A DNA stretch of 64,000 nucleotides from a bacterium (GTDB lineage Bacteria; Oederibacteriota; Muellerivitia; Muellerivitales; Muellerivitaceae), in NCBI GenBank assembly GCA_035549195.1, contig DASZRK010000017.1, positions 186,001 to 250,000 of the forward strand, given 5' to 3'. Of the stretch, positions 42,231 through 50,202 are shown in pieces (position 1 is the first letter of the stretch; every line of letters starts with the position of its first letter). The position numbers were made by a program, and so were the translations under genes. Under the pieces are notes generated by a model. It made no database searches. It saw only the letters and a program-made list of their open reading frames with translations, and was not told the origin of the DNA.

Positions 42231-42902
42231 CTAGCGTTGCACCTTGATGTTGATCATCCCGTTCTTGAGGGATCCATAAAGCCTCACCCAAAGCCCCATG
42301 TACATTTCCTGCCCTTTGGCGGCGTGGATGTCGCCCAGGTCCAGGATGTCGGTCCAGCCGAAAGCCTTCAAAAGATCGGTCACCTGACCCTTGGCGCCCG
42401 CGTCATTTCCCGAAAGGACGATGGTATGGTCCCCGCCGTGCAACATCTTGGGGTTCACCATCAGGGGCGCGGCGAGGGTGTTGAAGCATTTGACGACCTT
42501 GAGGTTCGGGAAGGCGGCCTGGATATCCCCCGCCACCGACCGGCCCTCGTGGGCCAGGGCCATGGGGAACCCCTTGCTGAAATCCAGCTCGTTGGCAGTA
42601 TCGATGAGGGTCTTCCCGCCCACTTGGTCGGCCTTGGCCATCTTGAGGGCCTCGACGGAGGCCTGGCCATGGGTGGCGTTGATGAGGATCTCGCCCTGGG
42701 CGGCCGCTTCTTGGAAGGTGACGACCTTGGCCTTGCCTTGGATGGAAGCCAGCCACTCGTTCAGGGTCCCGGCCATGTTCTTCTTTTCGTCGAGCTTCTT
42801 GGGGTCCCGGGTGCCGAGGAAGACCTCGTGCCCCAGTTCCGCCAATTTGGTCCCCAAGGTTTGGGCGACCACGCCCGACCCGATGATCCCGATCTTCTTC
42901 AT
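42231..42902 (-). CDS. NADP/F420-dependent oxidoreductase family protein
   Basis: A 223-residue Rossmann protein of the NADPH:F420 oxidoreductase-like family (also found as NAD(P)-binding reductases without F420). It starts with KIGIIGSGVVAQTLGTKLAE, then VFLGTRDPKKL, ILINATHGQASVEAL and GGKTLIDTANELDFSKGFP. The C-terminus has HTIVLSGNDAGAKGQV and FGWTDILDLGDIHAAKGQEM. The ATG at 42902 has AAGGAGG upstream. No other F420 gene is in the window, so NADP-linked reduction of another substrate is more likely. Confidence 0.85.
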   Translation of the reverse strand: MKKIGIIGSGVVAQTLGTKLAELGHEVFLGTRDPKKLDEKKNMAGTLNEWLASIQGKAKVVTFQEAAAQGEILINATHGQASVEALKMAKADQVGGKTLIDTANELDFSKGFPMALAHEGRSVAGDIQAAFPNLKVVKCFNTLAAPLMVNPKMLHGGDHTIVLSGNDAGAKGQVTDLLKAFGWTDILDLGDIHAAKGQEMYMGLWVRLYGSLKNGMINIKVQR

Positions 42903-42992
42903 GACGATCCTCCTTGGATGGTGATGAGCGGCCCTAGGCTAAGGAGCCGCTCAGCCCCAAATCAAGAAGGTTTTCGTTTTTTAAGGGAACCG

Positions 42993-43463
42993 TTACAGCC
43001 CGAAGTGCAGGAGGACCATGCAGAAGAAGATGGCCAGGATCATGACCAGGGAGAACCGGACGATCCCGATCGCCTTGGGGGCCGCGTCCTGGCGGTACTT
43101 CTTGCCGTCCCACACCGCCTTCAAGAGCATGTTCCCGGTCCGGGGGCCGTGGATCATCATAAAGAGGGTCAGGACGGCCGCCACGAGGAACGTGATGCCA
43201 TAGGCCGTGGAAAGATCGGCCATGGTCTTGATCTGGCCGAAGACGGTCCCCCGCAAGAGGCCTGTCAGGAAGGTCAACCCGCCCGAGGCGCCCATCAACA
43301 CGCTCACCGGCTTGAAGGAGGCGTCGAAGAAAGCGCGGGATTCGGCCGAGGGACGCTTCAAGAGCACCGGCCAGAGCACGAAATTCATGAAGACCGTGCT
43401 TCCGATCAACACCCCCGCGAAAAGAAGATGGAGGAACTGCAAGGCCATGACGCCGTAGGGCAT
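42993..43463 (-). CDS. Four-TM integral membrane protein (CopD/DUF2269-like)
   Basis: A 156-residue protein with four membrane segments: ALQFLHLLFAGVLIGSTVFM, VLMGASGGLTFLTGLLRG, YGITFLVAAVLTLFMMIHG and IVRFSLVMILAIFFCMVLLH. The first helix carries a His and the pattern HLLFAGVLIG seen in CopD-like and related small membrane families that may handle copper or heme. The ATG at 43463 has AAAGGAG upstream. It precedes the two oxidoreductase genes in the same direction at 90 nt. Function unknown. Confidence 0.6.
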   Translation of the reverse strand: MPYGVMALQFLHLLFAGVLIGSTVFMNFVLWPVLLKRPSAESRAFFDASFKPVSVLMGASGGLTFLTGLLRGTVFGQIKTMADLSTAYGITFLVAAVLTLFMMIHGPRTGNMLLKAVWDGKKYRQDAAPKAIGIVRFSLVMILAIFFCMVLLHFGL

Positions 43464-43522
43464 GGAAGGCTCCTTTGAGGATGGATCGATGCGGCGGTCG
43501 GATTTTAACCCACTTTCACGGC

Positions 43523-44398
43523 CTATCCCAGTTCTTGGGAAAGGATGACCTTCCGGAGCGCTTCCGCCGCCGGGGAAAGCGGGGCCTTTTTGCGCCAGGC
43601 GAGCGAGAGGGTCCGGGCCGCCTTGGGTTGCAGGATCTTGAGGTAAGCCACGCCCGGGAACCGGGCCACCATTTGGGGGACTAGGCTGATCCCCAATCCC
43701 GCGGCGACCAGGGCCTGCACTGTTTCGATGCCGCCGCTCTCGAAGACCACCCGGGGTTCCAGTCCCACCTTGCGGTAAAGGTCGAGCGTGATCTGCCGGA
43801 ACCCGTGGCCGGATTTCATTAGAATGAAGGATTCCTCCGCGGCTTGCTTCAAGCTCACTGGTCCCTTCCCCGCCAGGCGGTGCCGGGACGGGACCGCCAG
43901 GAGCAGTTCCTCGGTAAGGACCGTGGTGGAATCCAGGCCGGGCCGCAGGCCCTCTTCGTCCAGGATGGCCAATTCGATCTCGCCCTGCTCCAGGTCCCGC
44001 GCCAGGTCGGGCGAGGATTCCTCCTTCAACTGGACCTGGATCTTAGGGTGGTTTTTGCGGAAAGCCGTCAGGATAGGCGGCAGGAGATGGGCTCCGGTCG
44101 TGGGCATACAGCCCAGGGTCACCTTGCCCAGGGTCAAACCCGACAGGGCCTGGGCATCCGCCCGGGCCGATTCCATCTGCTCCAAGATGGCCTTCGCGCG
44201 CGGGAGGAACGTCTCGCCCCGTGCCGTTAACCTTCCTCCTTTTCGGGTGCGCTCGAAAAGGGGGCCCCCTAGTTCCTCCTCCAATTTGGCGACCTGGACG
44301 GAAAGAGAGGGCTGGGACACATGGCAGGCCTTGGCGGCCTCGGTGAAGCGCCCGGTTTGGGCCACGGCCAGGAAATAACGAAGTTGGTGGGTTTCCAT
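43523..44398 (-). CDS. LysR-family regulator, OxyR-like but without the redox cysteine
   Basis: A 291-residue LysR regulator. HTH: ETHQLRYFLAVAQTGRFTEA, then ACHVSQPSLSVQVAKLEEEL. The effector domain shows GKVTLGCMPTTGAHLLPPIL and LILMKSGHGFRQITLDLYRK, quoted partly. Where OxyR has the reactive GHC (C199) and a second Cys nine residues later, this protein has GHG and no Cys, so a peroxide-sensing disulfide is not possible there. The gene is divergent from leuC. The intergenic region has an ATAG-N7-CTAT site (44464-44478). The upstream reading to 44461 is not supported by sequence; ATG at 44398 fits the family. Confidence 0.88.
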   Translation of the reverse strand: METHQLRYFLAVAQTGRFTEAAKACHVSQPSLSVQVAKLEEELGGPLFERTRKGGRLTARGETFLPRAKAILEQMESARADAQALSGLTLGKVTLGCMPTTGAHLLPPILTAFRKNHPKIQVQLKEESSPDLARDLEQGEIELAILDEEGLRPGLDSTTVLTEELLLAVPSRHRLAGKGPVSLKQAAEESFILMKSGHGFRQITLDLYRKVGLEPRVVFESGGIETVQALVAAGLGISLVPQMVARFPGVAYLKILQPKAARTLSLAWRKKAPLSPAAEALRKVILSQELG

Positions 44399-44409
44399 AA
44401 TACCTTTCG

Positions 44410-44570
44410 AACCACAGAGGGCACGGAGATCACAGAGGAGACAAATCCTGACCCGACTCATAAATAGTTTTTAACTATACTAAATATAGAATCTATATCT
44501 TATACAAATATTAGAATCGGGGCTATGTTTGGATTGTTCTCTGAGCTCTCTGTGGTTGCCGAAGGCAACC
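44410..44570. repeat. CCACAGAG-type inverted-repeat element in the lysR-leuC gap
   Basis: Left arm 44410-44436 (AACCACAGAGGGCACGGAG onward) and right arm about 44532-44557 (ending CTCTGTGGTT) are inverted. A small hairpin GTTGCC/GGCAAC follows (44556-44570). The AT-rich centre holds the LysR-type site, so the element and the control region overlap. Shares its left arm with the element at 39628. Confidence 0.65.
44464..44500. promoter_or_regulatory. OxyR/LysR-type operator between the lysR-like gene and leuC
   Basis: ATAGTTTTTAACTAT (44464-44478) fits the OxyR half-element ATAGntnnnanCTAT at every fixed position and contains the LysR T-N11-A core. After exactly 7 nt a second ATAG follows at 44486, but the matching CTAT is degenerate. 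This is the layout expected for a LysR tetramer site. Confidence 0.6.
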
Positions 44571-44598
44571 TGTGGTTAATAAGGTTTTGGAGGTTTTT

Positions 44599-46005
44599 AT
44601 GGCGAAAGGAACGCTCTACAACAAGGTCTGGGATTCCCACGTGGTGGACAAGCTCCCCACCGGCCAATACCAGCTTTTCATCGGCCTGCACCTGATCCAC
44701 GAGGTCACCAGCCCCCAGGCCTTCGACATGATCAAGGAAAAGGGCCTGAAGGTGGCCTACCCGGGCCGAACCTTCGCCACCGTGGACCACATCGTCCCCA
44801 CCCAAAGCCAGGCCCGGCCCTTCGCCGACGGCGAGGCCGAGCAGATGATGGGCGCCATCGAGAAGAACGTCCGTGACTTCGGGGTCCCCTTCTTCGACTT
44901 CAAGTCCGGTTTCCAGGGCATCGTGCACATCGTCGGCCCGGAGAACGGCCTCACCCAACCCGGCATGACCATCGCCTGCGGCGATTCCCACACTTCCACC
45001 CACGGGGCCTTCGGGACCCTCGCTTTCGGTATCGGCACCACCCAGGTGCGGGATGTGCTGGCCACCCAATGCCTGGCCATGGACGCCCTGAAGGTCCGGC
45101 GGATCAATGTGACGGGCAAGCTCAAGCCCGGCGTCACCGCCAAGGACGTGACCCTCTATATCATCCAGAAGCTGGGGGTGAAGGGCGGCATCGGCTACGC
45201 CTACGAATACGGCGGGAATGTGTTCGACAACTTCACCATGGAAGAGCGTATGACCGTCTGCAACATGGCCATCGAGGGGGGCGCCCGGGTAGGCTATGTG
45301 AACCCGGACCAGACCACCTTCGACTACCTCAAAGGCCGCAAATATTCGCCGGCCGCCGATAAATGGGACAAGGCGGTCGCCTACTGGAAGTCCTTCGCCT
45401 CCGATAAGGACGCCCAATATGACGACGTGGTCGAGTTCAAGGGCGAGGACATCGAACCCATCGTGACCTGGGGCATCACGCCCGACCAGTCGGTGGGCGT
45501 GAACGACCAACTGCCCGCGGTCGGTAAATTCTCCGCGGACGAGGTGAAGACCGTGGAGCTGGCCTACCAACATATGGACCTGAAACCCGGCCAGCCCATC
45601 AAGGGAACCCCCATCGATGTGGCCTTCATTGGCTCCTGCACCAACGGACGTTTGAGCGACCTGCGCGAGGCCGCCAAGGTCGCCAAAGGCCGCAAGGTCT
45701 CCTCGAAGGTCCGGGCTTTCGTGGTCCCCGGTTCCCAACAGGTGAAGGCCGCCGCCGAGAAGGAAGGGTTGGACAAGATCTTCCGGGAGGCGGGTTTCGA
45801 ATGGCGCGAGGCGGGCTGTTCCATGTGCCTAGCCATGAACCCCGACAAGCTCAAGGGCCGGGAGATCTCGGCCTCATCGTCGAACCGCAATTTCATCGGG
45901 CGCCAGGGTTCGAAGGACGGCCGGACCATGCTGATGAGCCCCGCCATGGTGGCCGCCGCGGCCATCGAAGGAAAAGTAGCCGATGTCCGTGAACTGATCA
46001 AATAA
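44599..46005 (+). CDS. leuC: 3-isopropylmalate dehydratase large subunit
   Basis: Aconitase-family subunit that isomerises 2- to 3-isopropylmalate in leucine synthesis. The 468-residue protein has [12 protein letters not shown], the DHIVPTQSQ loop, [15 protein letters not shown] and the three [4Fe-4S] cysteines: one in GSCTNGR and two in CSMCLAMN. It ends in [20 protein letters not shown]. The length suits the bacterial heterodimer type. ATG at 44599 has GGAGG 6 nt upstream. It is divergent from the LysR-type gene and 122 nt before leuD, with an inverted-repeat element in the gap. Confidence 0.96.
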   Translation: MAKGTLYNKVWDSHVVDKLPTGQYQLFIGLHLIHEVTSPQAFDMIKEKGLKVAYPGRTFATVDHIVPTQSQARPFADGEAEQMMGAIEKNVRDFGVPFFDFKSGFQGIVHIVGPENGLTQPGMTIACGDSHTSTHGAFGTLAFGIGTTQVRDVLATQCLAMDALKVRRINVTGKLKPGVTAKDVTLYIIQKLGVKGGIGYAYEYGGNVFDNFTMEERMTVCNMAIEGGARVGYVNPDQTTFDYLKGRKYSPAADKWDKAVAYWKSFASDKDAQYDDVVEFKGEDIEPIVTWGITPDQSVGVNDQLPAVGKFSADEVKTVELAYQHMDLKPGQPIKGTPIDVAFIGSCTNGRLSDLREAAKVAKGRKVSSKVRAFVVPGSQQVKAAAEKEGLDKIFREAGFEWREAGCSMCLAMNPDKLKGREISASSSNRNFIGRQGSKDGRTMLMSPAMVAAAAIEGKVADVRELIK

Positions 46006-46017
46006 TGGGCCGCAAAT

Positions 46018-46114
46018 CGGCGCGAATGAGCGCTGATGAAGATAAAAAATGAGGAACGACTAAAAGATTCCGTCTGAATTTTAAAATCCGCGTAGATGAG
46101 CGCTAATTCGCGGC
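46018..46114. repeat. GCGAATnAGCGCT-type inverted-repeat element between leuC and leuD
   Basis: Left copy GCGCGAATGAGCGCTGATG (46018-46042 region) and right copy GATGAGCGCTAATTCGCGG (46086-46114 region) are inverted, sharing the core GCGAATnAGCGCTnAT. It lies inside the leuCD transcript and ends 13 nt before the leuD start. Confidence 0.6.
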
Positions 46115-46127
46115 TAGGAGGTTTTTC

Positions 46128-46730
46128 GTGAGCAAGATCAACCAGATCGAAGGCAAGGCCGTACCCGTCGAGGGCAACGATATCGACACCGACCGCATCA
46201 TCCCGGCCCGCTACTTGAAGGAGATCACCTTCACCAACATGGGCAAATACCCCTTTTACGACGAGCGTTTCGACGCTGAGGGGAAACCGAAGGGCCATCC
46301 TTTCGACCTGCCCCAGTTCCAGGGGGCCCACCTTCTCTTCGTGAACCAGAACTTCGGCTGCGGGTCCTCCCGGGAACATGCCCCTCAGTCCCTGATGCGC
46401 TGGGGCATCCGGGCCATCATCGGGGAATCCTTCGCCGAGATCTTCGCGGGCAACTGCACCATGTTGGGGATACCGACCGTCACCGTGGCCCGCCAGGAGA
46501 TGGAAAAGCTCCAGGCCCTGGTCAAATCCAAGCCGGACACGAAGTTCACGCTGGACCTGGACAAGAAGGTCCTTTTGAGCGACGGGAAGGAACACCTGAA
46601 GTTCGAAATCCACGAGTCCAAGCGCAATGCTTTGGTCAACGGCACCTGGGACTCGACGGGACTTCTTCTGGCCAATGCGGGCAAGACCGCCGAGGTCGCC
46701 AAGAAACTCCCTTATGTGAGCGGGTTCTGA
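46128..46730 (+). CDS. leuD: 3-isopropylmalate dehydratase small subunit
   Basis: Partner of LeuC. The 200-residue swivel domain has GNDIDTDRIIPARYLKEITF, NFGCGSSREHAPQSLMRWGI, IGESFAEIFAGNC and GIPTVTV. The NFGCGSSREHAP motif contacts the substrate. GTG start at 46128 has GGAGG upstream. Together with leuC it forms a two-gene leucine unit; leuA and leuB are not in the window. Confidence 0.96.
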   Translation: MSKINQIEGKAVPVEGNDIDTDRIIPARYLKEITFTNMGKYPFYDERFDAEGKPKGHPFDLPQFQGAHLLFVNQNFGCGSSREHAPQSLMRWGIRAIIGESFAEIFAGNCTMLGIPTVTVARQEMEKLQALVKSKPDTKFTLDLDKKVLLSDGKEHLKFEIHESKRNALVNGTWDSTGLLLANAGKTAEVAKKLPYVSGF

Positions 46731-46763
46731 CCTTTAAAGCCCGCCTACGACCGGCCTAAGAAC

Positions 46764-46795
46764 AAAAAACCCCGCAGGGATCCTCTCCTGCGGGG
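46764..46795 (-). terminator. Rho-independent terminator of the 46825-47175 gene
   Basis: Minus-strand stem CCCCGCAGG...CCTGCGGGG (46795-46770) followed by six T (46769-46764). It lies between the convergent ends of leuD and the small gene at 46825. It serves the minus strand; on the plus strand no T tract follows. Confidence 0.85.
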
Positions 46796-46824
46796 TCCTC
46801 GTTCCCGATCGGGATCTGGGGGCA

Positions 46825-47175
46825 CTATTGGGGGTCTTTGTCCTTGAACGTCCGGTCAAAAGACCCTTTCCAACGCGTGGCCTTTATTTTCCCTTTTTCG
46901 TAGCGCTTCGCCTTTTCGTTGATCTTCCGGGTCGCTTCTTTGGAAGGCTTCATGAATTTCCACCCCCGATGTTCGTACAGGACCTCCGTCAAACGGTTGA
47001 TCAGCCGGGTCATTTCCGGATCGGTGGTCGCGACAAGCTCGCGATTGAGCTTTTCCTTGACGGCCTCATCGATAAAACGGTTCACCGCCTTGTAATGGAG
47101 TTTCTTGAGGATGAGATGGAAAAGCCGGTCCCGTTCGATGGACGGCTTATAGGAAATGGGGATTTGGGGGCCCAT
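46825..47175 (-). CDS. Probable ribbon-helix-helix DNA-binding protein
   Basis: A 116-residue basic protein. The N-terminus fits a ribbon-helix-helix fold: strand QIPISYKPS, helix DRLFHLILKKLHYKAVN and helix RFIDEAVKEKLNREL. A long Lys/Arg-rich tail (KATRWKGSFDRTFKDKD) follows. ATG at 47175 has GGAGGG 4 nt upstream. A sigma70 promoter with a perfect palindrome over its -10 lies directly upstream, which suits autorepression. A terminator follows. It comes 76 nt after a 92-residue gene in the same direction. A toxin-antitoxin role is possible but not shown. Confidence 0.55.
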   Translation of the reverse strand: MGPQIPISYKPSIERDRLFHLILKKLHYKAVNRFIDEAVKEKLNRELVATTDPEMTRLINRLTEVLYEHRGWKFMKPSKEATRKINEKAKRYEKGKIKATRWKGSFDRTFKDKDPQ

Positions 47176-47200
47176 GGATCCCTCCGGAAGCACCGATGAA

Positions 47201-47236
47201 GTAATACTAAAGTATTACCAGTGCCTTGTCAACGAA
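47201..47236 (-). promoter_or_regulatory. Sigma70 promoter with perfect palindromic operator
   Basis: On the minus strand TTGACA (about 47231-47226 region) is followed after 17 nt by TAGTAT. The 18-bp perfect palindrome GTAATACTAAAGTATTAC (47201-47218) covers the spacer end and the -10. A repressor bound here would block RNA polymerase. It drives the RHH-like gene starting at 47175. Confidence 0.7.
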
Positions 47237-47251
47237 GGCCAGCGGCCCCTG

Positions 47252-47530
47252 TCATCGATGGAAGGAAAAATGGGTGATATAGACCGTTCTTGATCTTCGG
47301 TAAACCTTGCCCGCCAACTCCATTTGCTGGTGTTTGGTGACGAATTCCCCTTCGTTCGAATCGGCTTGGTCGAAGACCGCCGTTGCCCAAATAAGCTCGG
47401 GAAAATTCAAAAGATCGTTGAGCCGGGCGTCCAATATCCTCTTATAGACCGGGTTTTTTCCGATGAAATCCCGGAGGGCCGCTTCCACCTCCGGATCGAA
47501 ATCGATGAATCGAATTCTCCATTTGCCCAT
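47252..47530 (-). CDS. Small protein of unknown function, upstream of the RHH-like gene
   Basis: A 92-residue soluble protein: WRIRFIDFDPEVEAALRDFI, then KNPVYKRILDARLNDLLNFP, a middle with VFDQADSNEGEFVTKHQQ, and a basic aromatic C-terminus (GKVYRRSRTVYITHFSFHR). AGGAGG lies 5 nt before the ATG at 47530, a strong start. Its length, basic end and the partner gene recall toxin-antitoxin modules, but I see no RelE/ParE, HigB or VapC signature. The RHH-like gene downstream has its own promoter. Confidence 0.55.
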   Translation of the reverse strand: MGKWRIRFIDFDPEVEAALRDFIGKNPVYKRILDARLNDLLNFPELIWATAVFDQADSNEGEFVTKHQQMELAGKVYRRSRTVYITHFSFHR

Positions 47531-47747
47531 GATCCCCTCCTGCCGGACGTTCGGGGTGGTCCCTTGGTCCCGGCTTTCCGCTCCATCCCTTGTGGCCACC
47601 CATGAACGACCTTCCCTACCGATTGTGCCGTCCCGTGTTTTTCTTGGGAGGCCGCTTGCGCTTCTTGACAGGGATCTTAAAAAGAATACAAGTGTATACC
47701 ACCTCCATTCCTTCGTCCACCTATTTCCGGATCCCGGGAGGATCGGT

Positions 47748-48302
47748 ATGTCCAGGATGTCCGCTTTCGATCTCCACCACTTCGCCGTGAAGGAACACCA
47801 CGCCCGTTCCCTTCATTGGGACCTTCGTCTCCAATTTTCCGGGAAAAGTCTGTTGTCCTTCGCTCTCCACCTTCCCCCCAATCTGGATCCCGACCGGCCC
47901 CTGATAGCCATAAAGGTGGCGGACCACAACCTGGAGCATCTGTTCAAGGAATGGGTGATCCCGCCGGGACGTCCGGGCGCCGGGCCTACGGTCCTTTGGG
48001 ATCGCGGGTTTTACCGGGCCTTGGGAGAGAAAAGCGTCCAATTCCAGGTTTCCTGCGGCCACGTGGCGGTCGAGATGTTCGGATCGAGATTGAAAGGAAA
48101 GTTCCGCTTGCGGTGGGTCGGTCCCGAATGGAAAAGATGGGCCCTCGAAAAGGAATGGGACGGTTTTGCCGATCCCCCCAGGTGTTTCCCGAACGTCCTG
48201 ACACCGGAAAAGATCCTCGAATTGACGGCGAAAAAAAGCCGTTCCGGGGACACCACAAACTTGGACCTGTTCCCCGCTTTTCAAAACCGTGGATCTTTCT
48301 AA
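47748..48302 (+). CDS. Stand-alone LigD-type 3'-phosphoesterase domain protein
   Basis: A 184-residue protein made only of the phosphoesterase (PE) domain that normally begins bacterial DNA ligase D. It has the metal and phosphate site HHFAVKEHHARSLHWDLRLQ, then IAIKVADHNLEHLF, WVIPPGRPGAGPTVLWDRG and GSRLKGKFRLRWVG. PE domains trim 3'-phosphate and ribonucleotide ends. No ligase, polymerase domain or Ku gene lies in the window. ATG at 47748 has GGGAGG 6 nt upstream; the longer reading is not conserved. Confidence 0.88.
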   Translation: MSRMSAFDLHHFAVKEHHARSLHWDLRLQFSGKSLLSFALHLPPNLDPDRPLIAIKVADHNLEHLFKEWVIPPGRPGAGPTVLWDRGFYRALGEKSVQFQVSCGHVAVEMFGSRLKGKFRLRWVGPEWKRWALEKEWDGFADPPRCFPNVLTPEKILELTAKKSRSGDTTNLDLFPAFQNRGSF

Positions 48303-48311
48303 ACTATCGGC

Positions 48312-48521
48312 ATGAGCGATACGGTCTGCCTTCAATGCGGGAAAGAGGTGGAATACGACTGGGCGCCCTGCCCCCATTGCGGCTGGAAGGCCCCGGAGCC
48401 TTGGGAAGAGCCGGAAGAGGAGCAACCGTCCCGAACCGTCCTGCAAAAACCGAACCGTTGGATGAAATGGACCGTTTGGATCCTTTTGATCTTGGGCCTG
48501 GTGCTTTTTTTCCTGCGCTGA
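48312..48521 (+). CDS. Zinc-ribbon membrane-anchored small protein
   Basis: A 69-residue protein: zinc ribbon of two CxxC pairs (CLQC and CPHC, residues 6-23), an acidic Glu/Pro linker, and one C-terminal membrane segment (KWTVWILLILGLVLFFLR). So it is a tail-anchored ribbon with the ribbon in the cytoplasm. It starts 9 nt after the phosphoesterase gene, so it is probably co-transcribed. Function unknown. Confidence 0.72.
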   Translation: MSDTVCLQCGKEVEYDWAPCPHCGWKAPEPWEEPEEEQPSRTVLQKPNRWMKWTVWILLILGLVLFFLR

Positions 48522-48555
48522 AACTTCCCATCAAGGAAATGGTATAAAGGACCTT

Positions 48556-49188
48556 ATGGACCGGCACCCAAGGATACCGACCTCCCACCTTCTTCTTTTG
48601 ACCGGAGTGCTGATCGTCGCCCTCTGGTCGGTCGTCCATCCCCATGACCTCTTCACCTGGTCCCTGGAGACCTTCCCCGCCTTCATCGGTCTGGCCGTCC
48701 TGGCCGCCACCTACCGTCGTTTCCCACTGACGATCCTGGCCTACTCGGTCATCGCCGTCCACTGCGTGATCCTTTTCGTGGGCGGCCATTACACCTACGC
48801 CGAGGTTCCCCTCTTCGATTGGATCCGGGACACCTTCCACTTGGCCCGCAATGATTACGACCGGGTCGGGCATTTTTGGCAAGGGTTCGGCCCGGCCATC
48901 GTGGCCCGGGAGGTCATCATCCGGACTTCCCCCTTAAAAAAGGGAAAATGGCTTTTCTTTTTAGTGATGTGCTTCTGTCTGGCCTTGAGCGCGGCCTATG
49001 AGCTTTTGGAATGGCGGGTAGCGGTGGGCACCGGTTCCGCGGCGGATGCTTTCCTCGGGACCCAGGGTGACCCTTGGGACACCCAGGAGGACATGGCGAC
49101 CGCCTGGTTCGGGGCCCTGATGGCCCTTTGGCTCCTGCCCAAGGTCCACGACCGCCAGATATCCGCGTTACCGAGAAAAAGGTCTTAA
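48556..49188 (+). CDS. YjdF/DUF2238-family membrane protein
   Basis: A 210-residue polytopic membrane protein matching the DUF2238 (YjdF-like) family: VGGHYTYAEVPLFDWIRDTF, YDRVGHFWQGFGPAIVAREV, AAYELLEWRVAVGTG and GTQGDPWDTQEDMATAWFGA. About six membrane segments; conserved His, Asp and Glu lie at membrane edges. The biochemical role of the family is unknown. Its stop overlaps the convergent YncE-like gene by 4 nt. Confidence 0.88.
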   Translation: MDRHPRIPTSHLLLLTGVLIVALWSVVHPHDLFTWSLETFPAFIGLAVLAATYRRFPLTILAYSVIAVHCVILFVGGHYTYAEVPLFDWIRDTFHLARNDYDRVGHFWQGFGPAIVAREVIIRTSPLKKGKWLFFLVMCFCLALSAAYELLEWRVAVGTGSAADAFLGTQGDPWDTQEDMATAWFGALMALWLLPKVHDRQISALPRKRS

Positions 49189-50192
49189 GGGTACTGGATC
49201 GAGGCGGGCCGCAGGATCCGAAGCACGGGCCCCTTGCCCATTTTGGGTACCGGGAAATAGACCGAATGGGTCCCTGGGTCCACCTGGACCGAGTGGGCCC
49301 CTTGGCCGATCGGAATGTCCCCGAGCTTGGATAGTTTCCGGTCCTTTTCCCGGAAGAGGGAAACCATCCCGCTCTCGGACGCGACATAGAGCAGGTGAAG
49401 GTCCGGGTCCATGTCCAAGATATCGGGATCGTGGGCCAGGTCATAGGCCGGCCCTTCCTCGAAATGATCCAGGTCCAGGGTCACCAGCTTGTCATCCTTG
49501 TCGCACGCCGCCCAAAGCAGATGGGAGCGCCCGTCCAGATAGAGCCCGTGGGGATGGTCCCCGCCGTGGAGGGGGACCACTTTCACCACCTGTCGGGTCT
49601 TCGGATCGATGGCGGCCAGCTCGTTCTTGGCCTCGACCGCTGTCCAGACCCAATGGTTGATGGGATCGAATCGGGTATTGCCGACCTCGCCGCCCAAGGG
49701 GATGGAGGCGACCCGGACGTTCTTCACGACGTTGATGATCGTCTCTTCCCCCCCGATCTCATCGGAGACATAGATCTCATGGGTGTCGGGCACATAGGCC
49801 ATTCCGTCGGGAAAGTTCCCCGCCGGAACACGGGCGATCTCCCTCAAGTGTTCCGTATCCAGGACCACGACCTGATGGGACCGGGTGACGCTGGCATAGA
49901 CCCGGTGAAGCTCCGGTACATAAAGGAGGCCGGTGACCCCCGGGTAGCCCGCCAAAGTGGCTTCCACCCGGTTCGTGCGGGTGTTGAAGACCACGATCTG
50001 TCCGGCGCCCATGTGGGCGATGAAGAGGCTCCCCGTATCCGGGTCGAAGGCCTGGTAGTCGAATCGGGAGGTCCCACCGGTCAGGGGGATGTCCTGTTGG
50101 GGTTGGAGGAAGGATGAAGGGTCGGCCCAAAGGGAAAGGGCCGACCAGAACGATATCAGCCACGCCCCCCAAGCCAGGGGATGGGTCTTCAA
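49185..50192 (-). CDS. Secreted YncE-like seven-bladed beta-propeller
   Basis: A 335-residue exported protein with a signal peptide (LAWGAWLISFWSALSLWA). The rest is a 40-50-residue repeat typical of YncE/lactonase propellers: LFIAHMGAGQIVVFNTRTNR, RVYASVTRSHQVVVLDTEHL, EIYVSDEIGGEETIINVVKN, WVWTAVEAKNELAAIDPKTR, LLWAACDKDDKLVTLDLDHF and LYVASESGMVSLFREKDRK. TTG start at 50192 with GGAG 6 nt upstream. It is 10 nt after the EVE-domain gene, so it is in the same transcript. Ligand unknown. Confidence 0.85.
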   Translation of the reverse strand: MKTHPLAWGAWLISFWSALSLWADPSSFLQPQQDIPLTGGTSRFDYQAFDPDTGSLFIAHMGAGQIVVFNTRTNRVEATLAGYPGVTGLLYVPELHRVYASVTRSHQVVVLDTEHLREIARVPAGNFPDGMAYVPDTHEIYVSDEIGGEETIINVVKNVRVASIPLGGEVGNTRFDPINHWVWTAVEAKNELAAIDPKTRQVVKVVPLHGGDHPHGLYLDGRSHLLWAACDKDDKLVTLDLDHFEEGPAYDLAHDPDILDMDPDLHLLYVASESGMVSLFREKDRKLSKLGDIPIGQGAHSVQVDPGTHSVYFPVPKMGKGPVLRILRPASIQYP

Positions 50193-50202
50193 GGGATTCT
50201 CC

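Noticed and set aside
5032-46114. Insertion sequences bounded by the inverted repeats
   Set aside because: The elements are about 80-160 bp and have no transposase coding capacity; no target-site duplication is obvious by eye.
46825-47530. Firm toxin-antitoxin call for the two small genes
   Set aside because: Gene layout and the operator fit, but neither protein shows a recognisable toxin signature, so I kept it as a candidate only.
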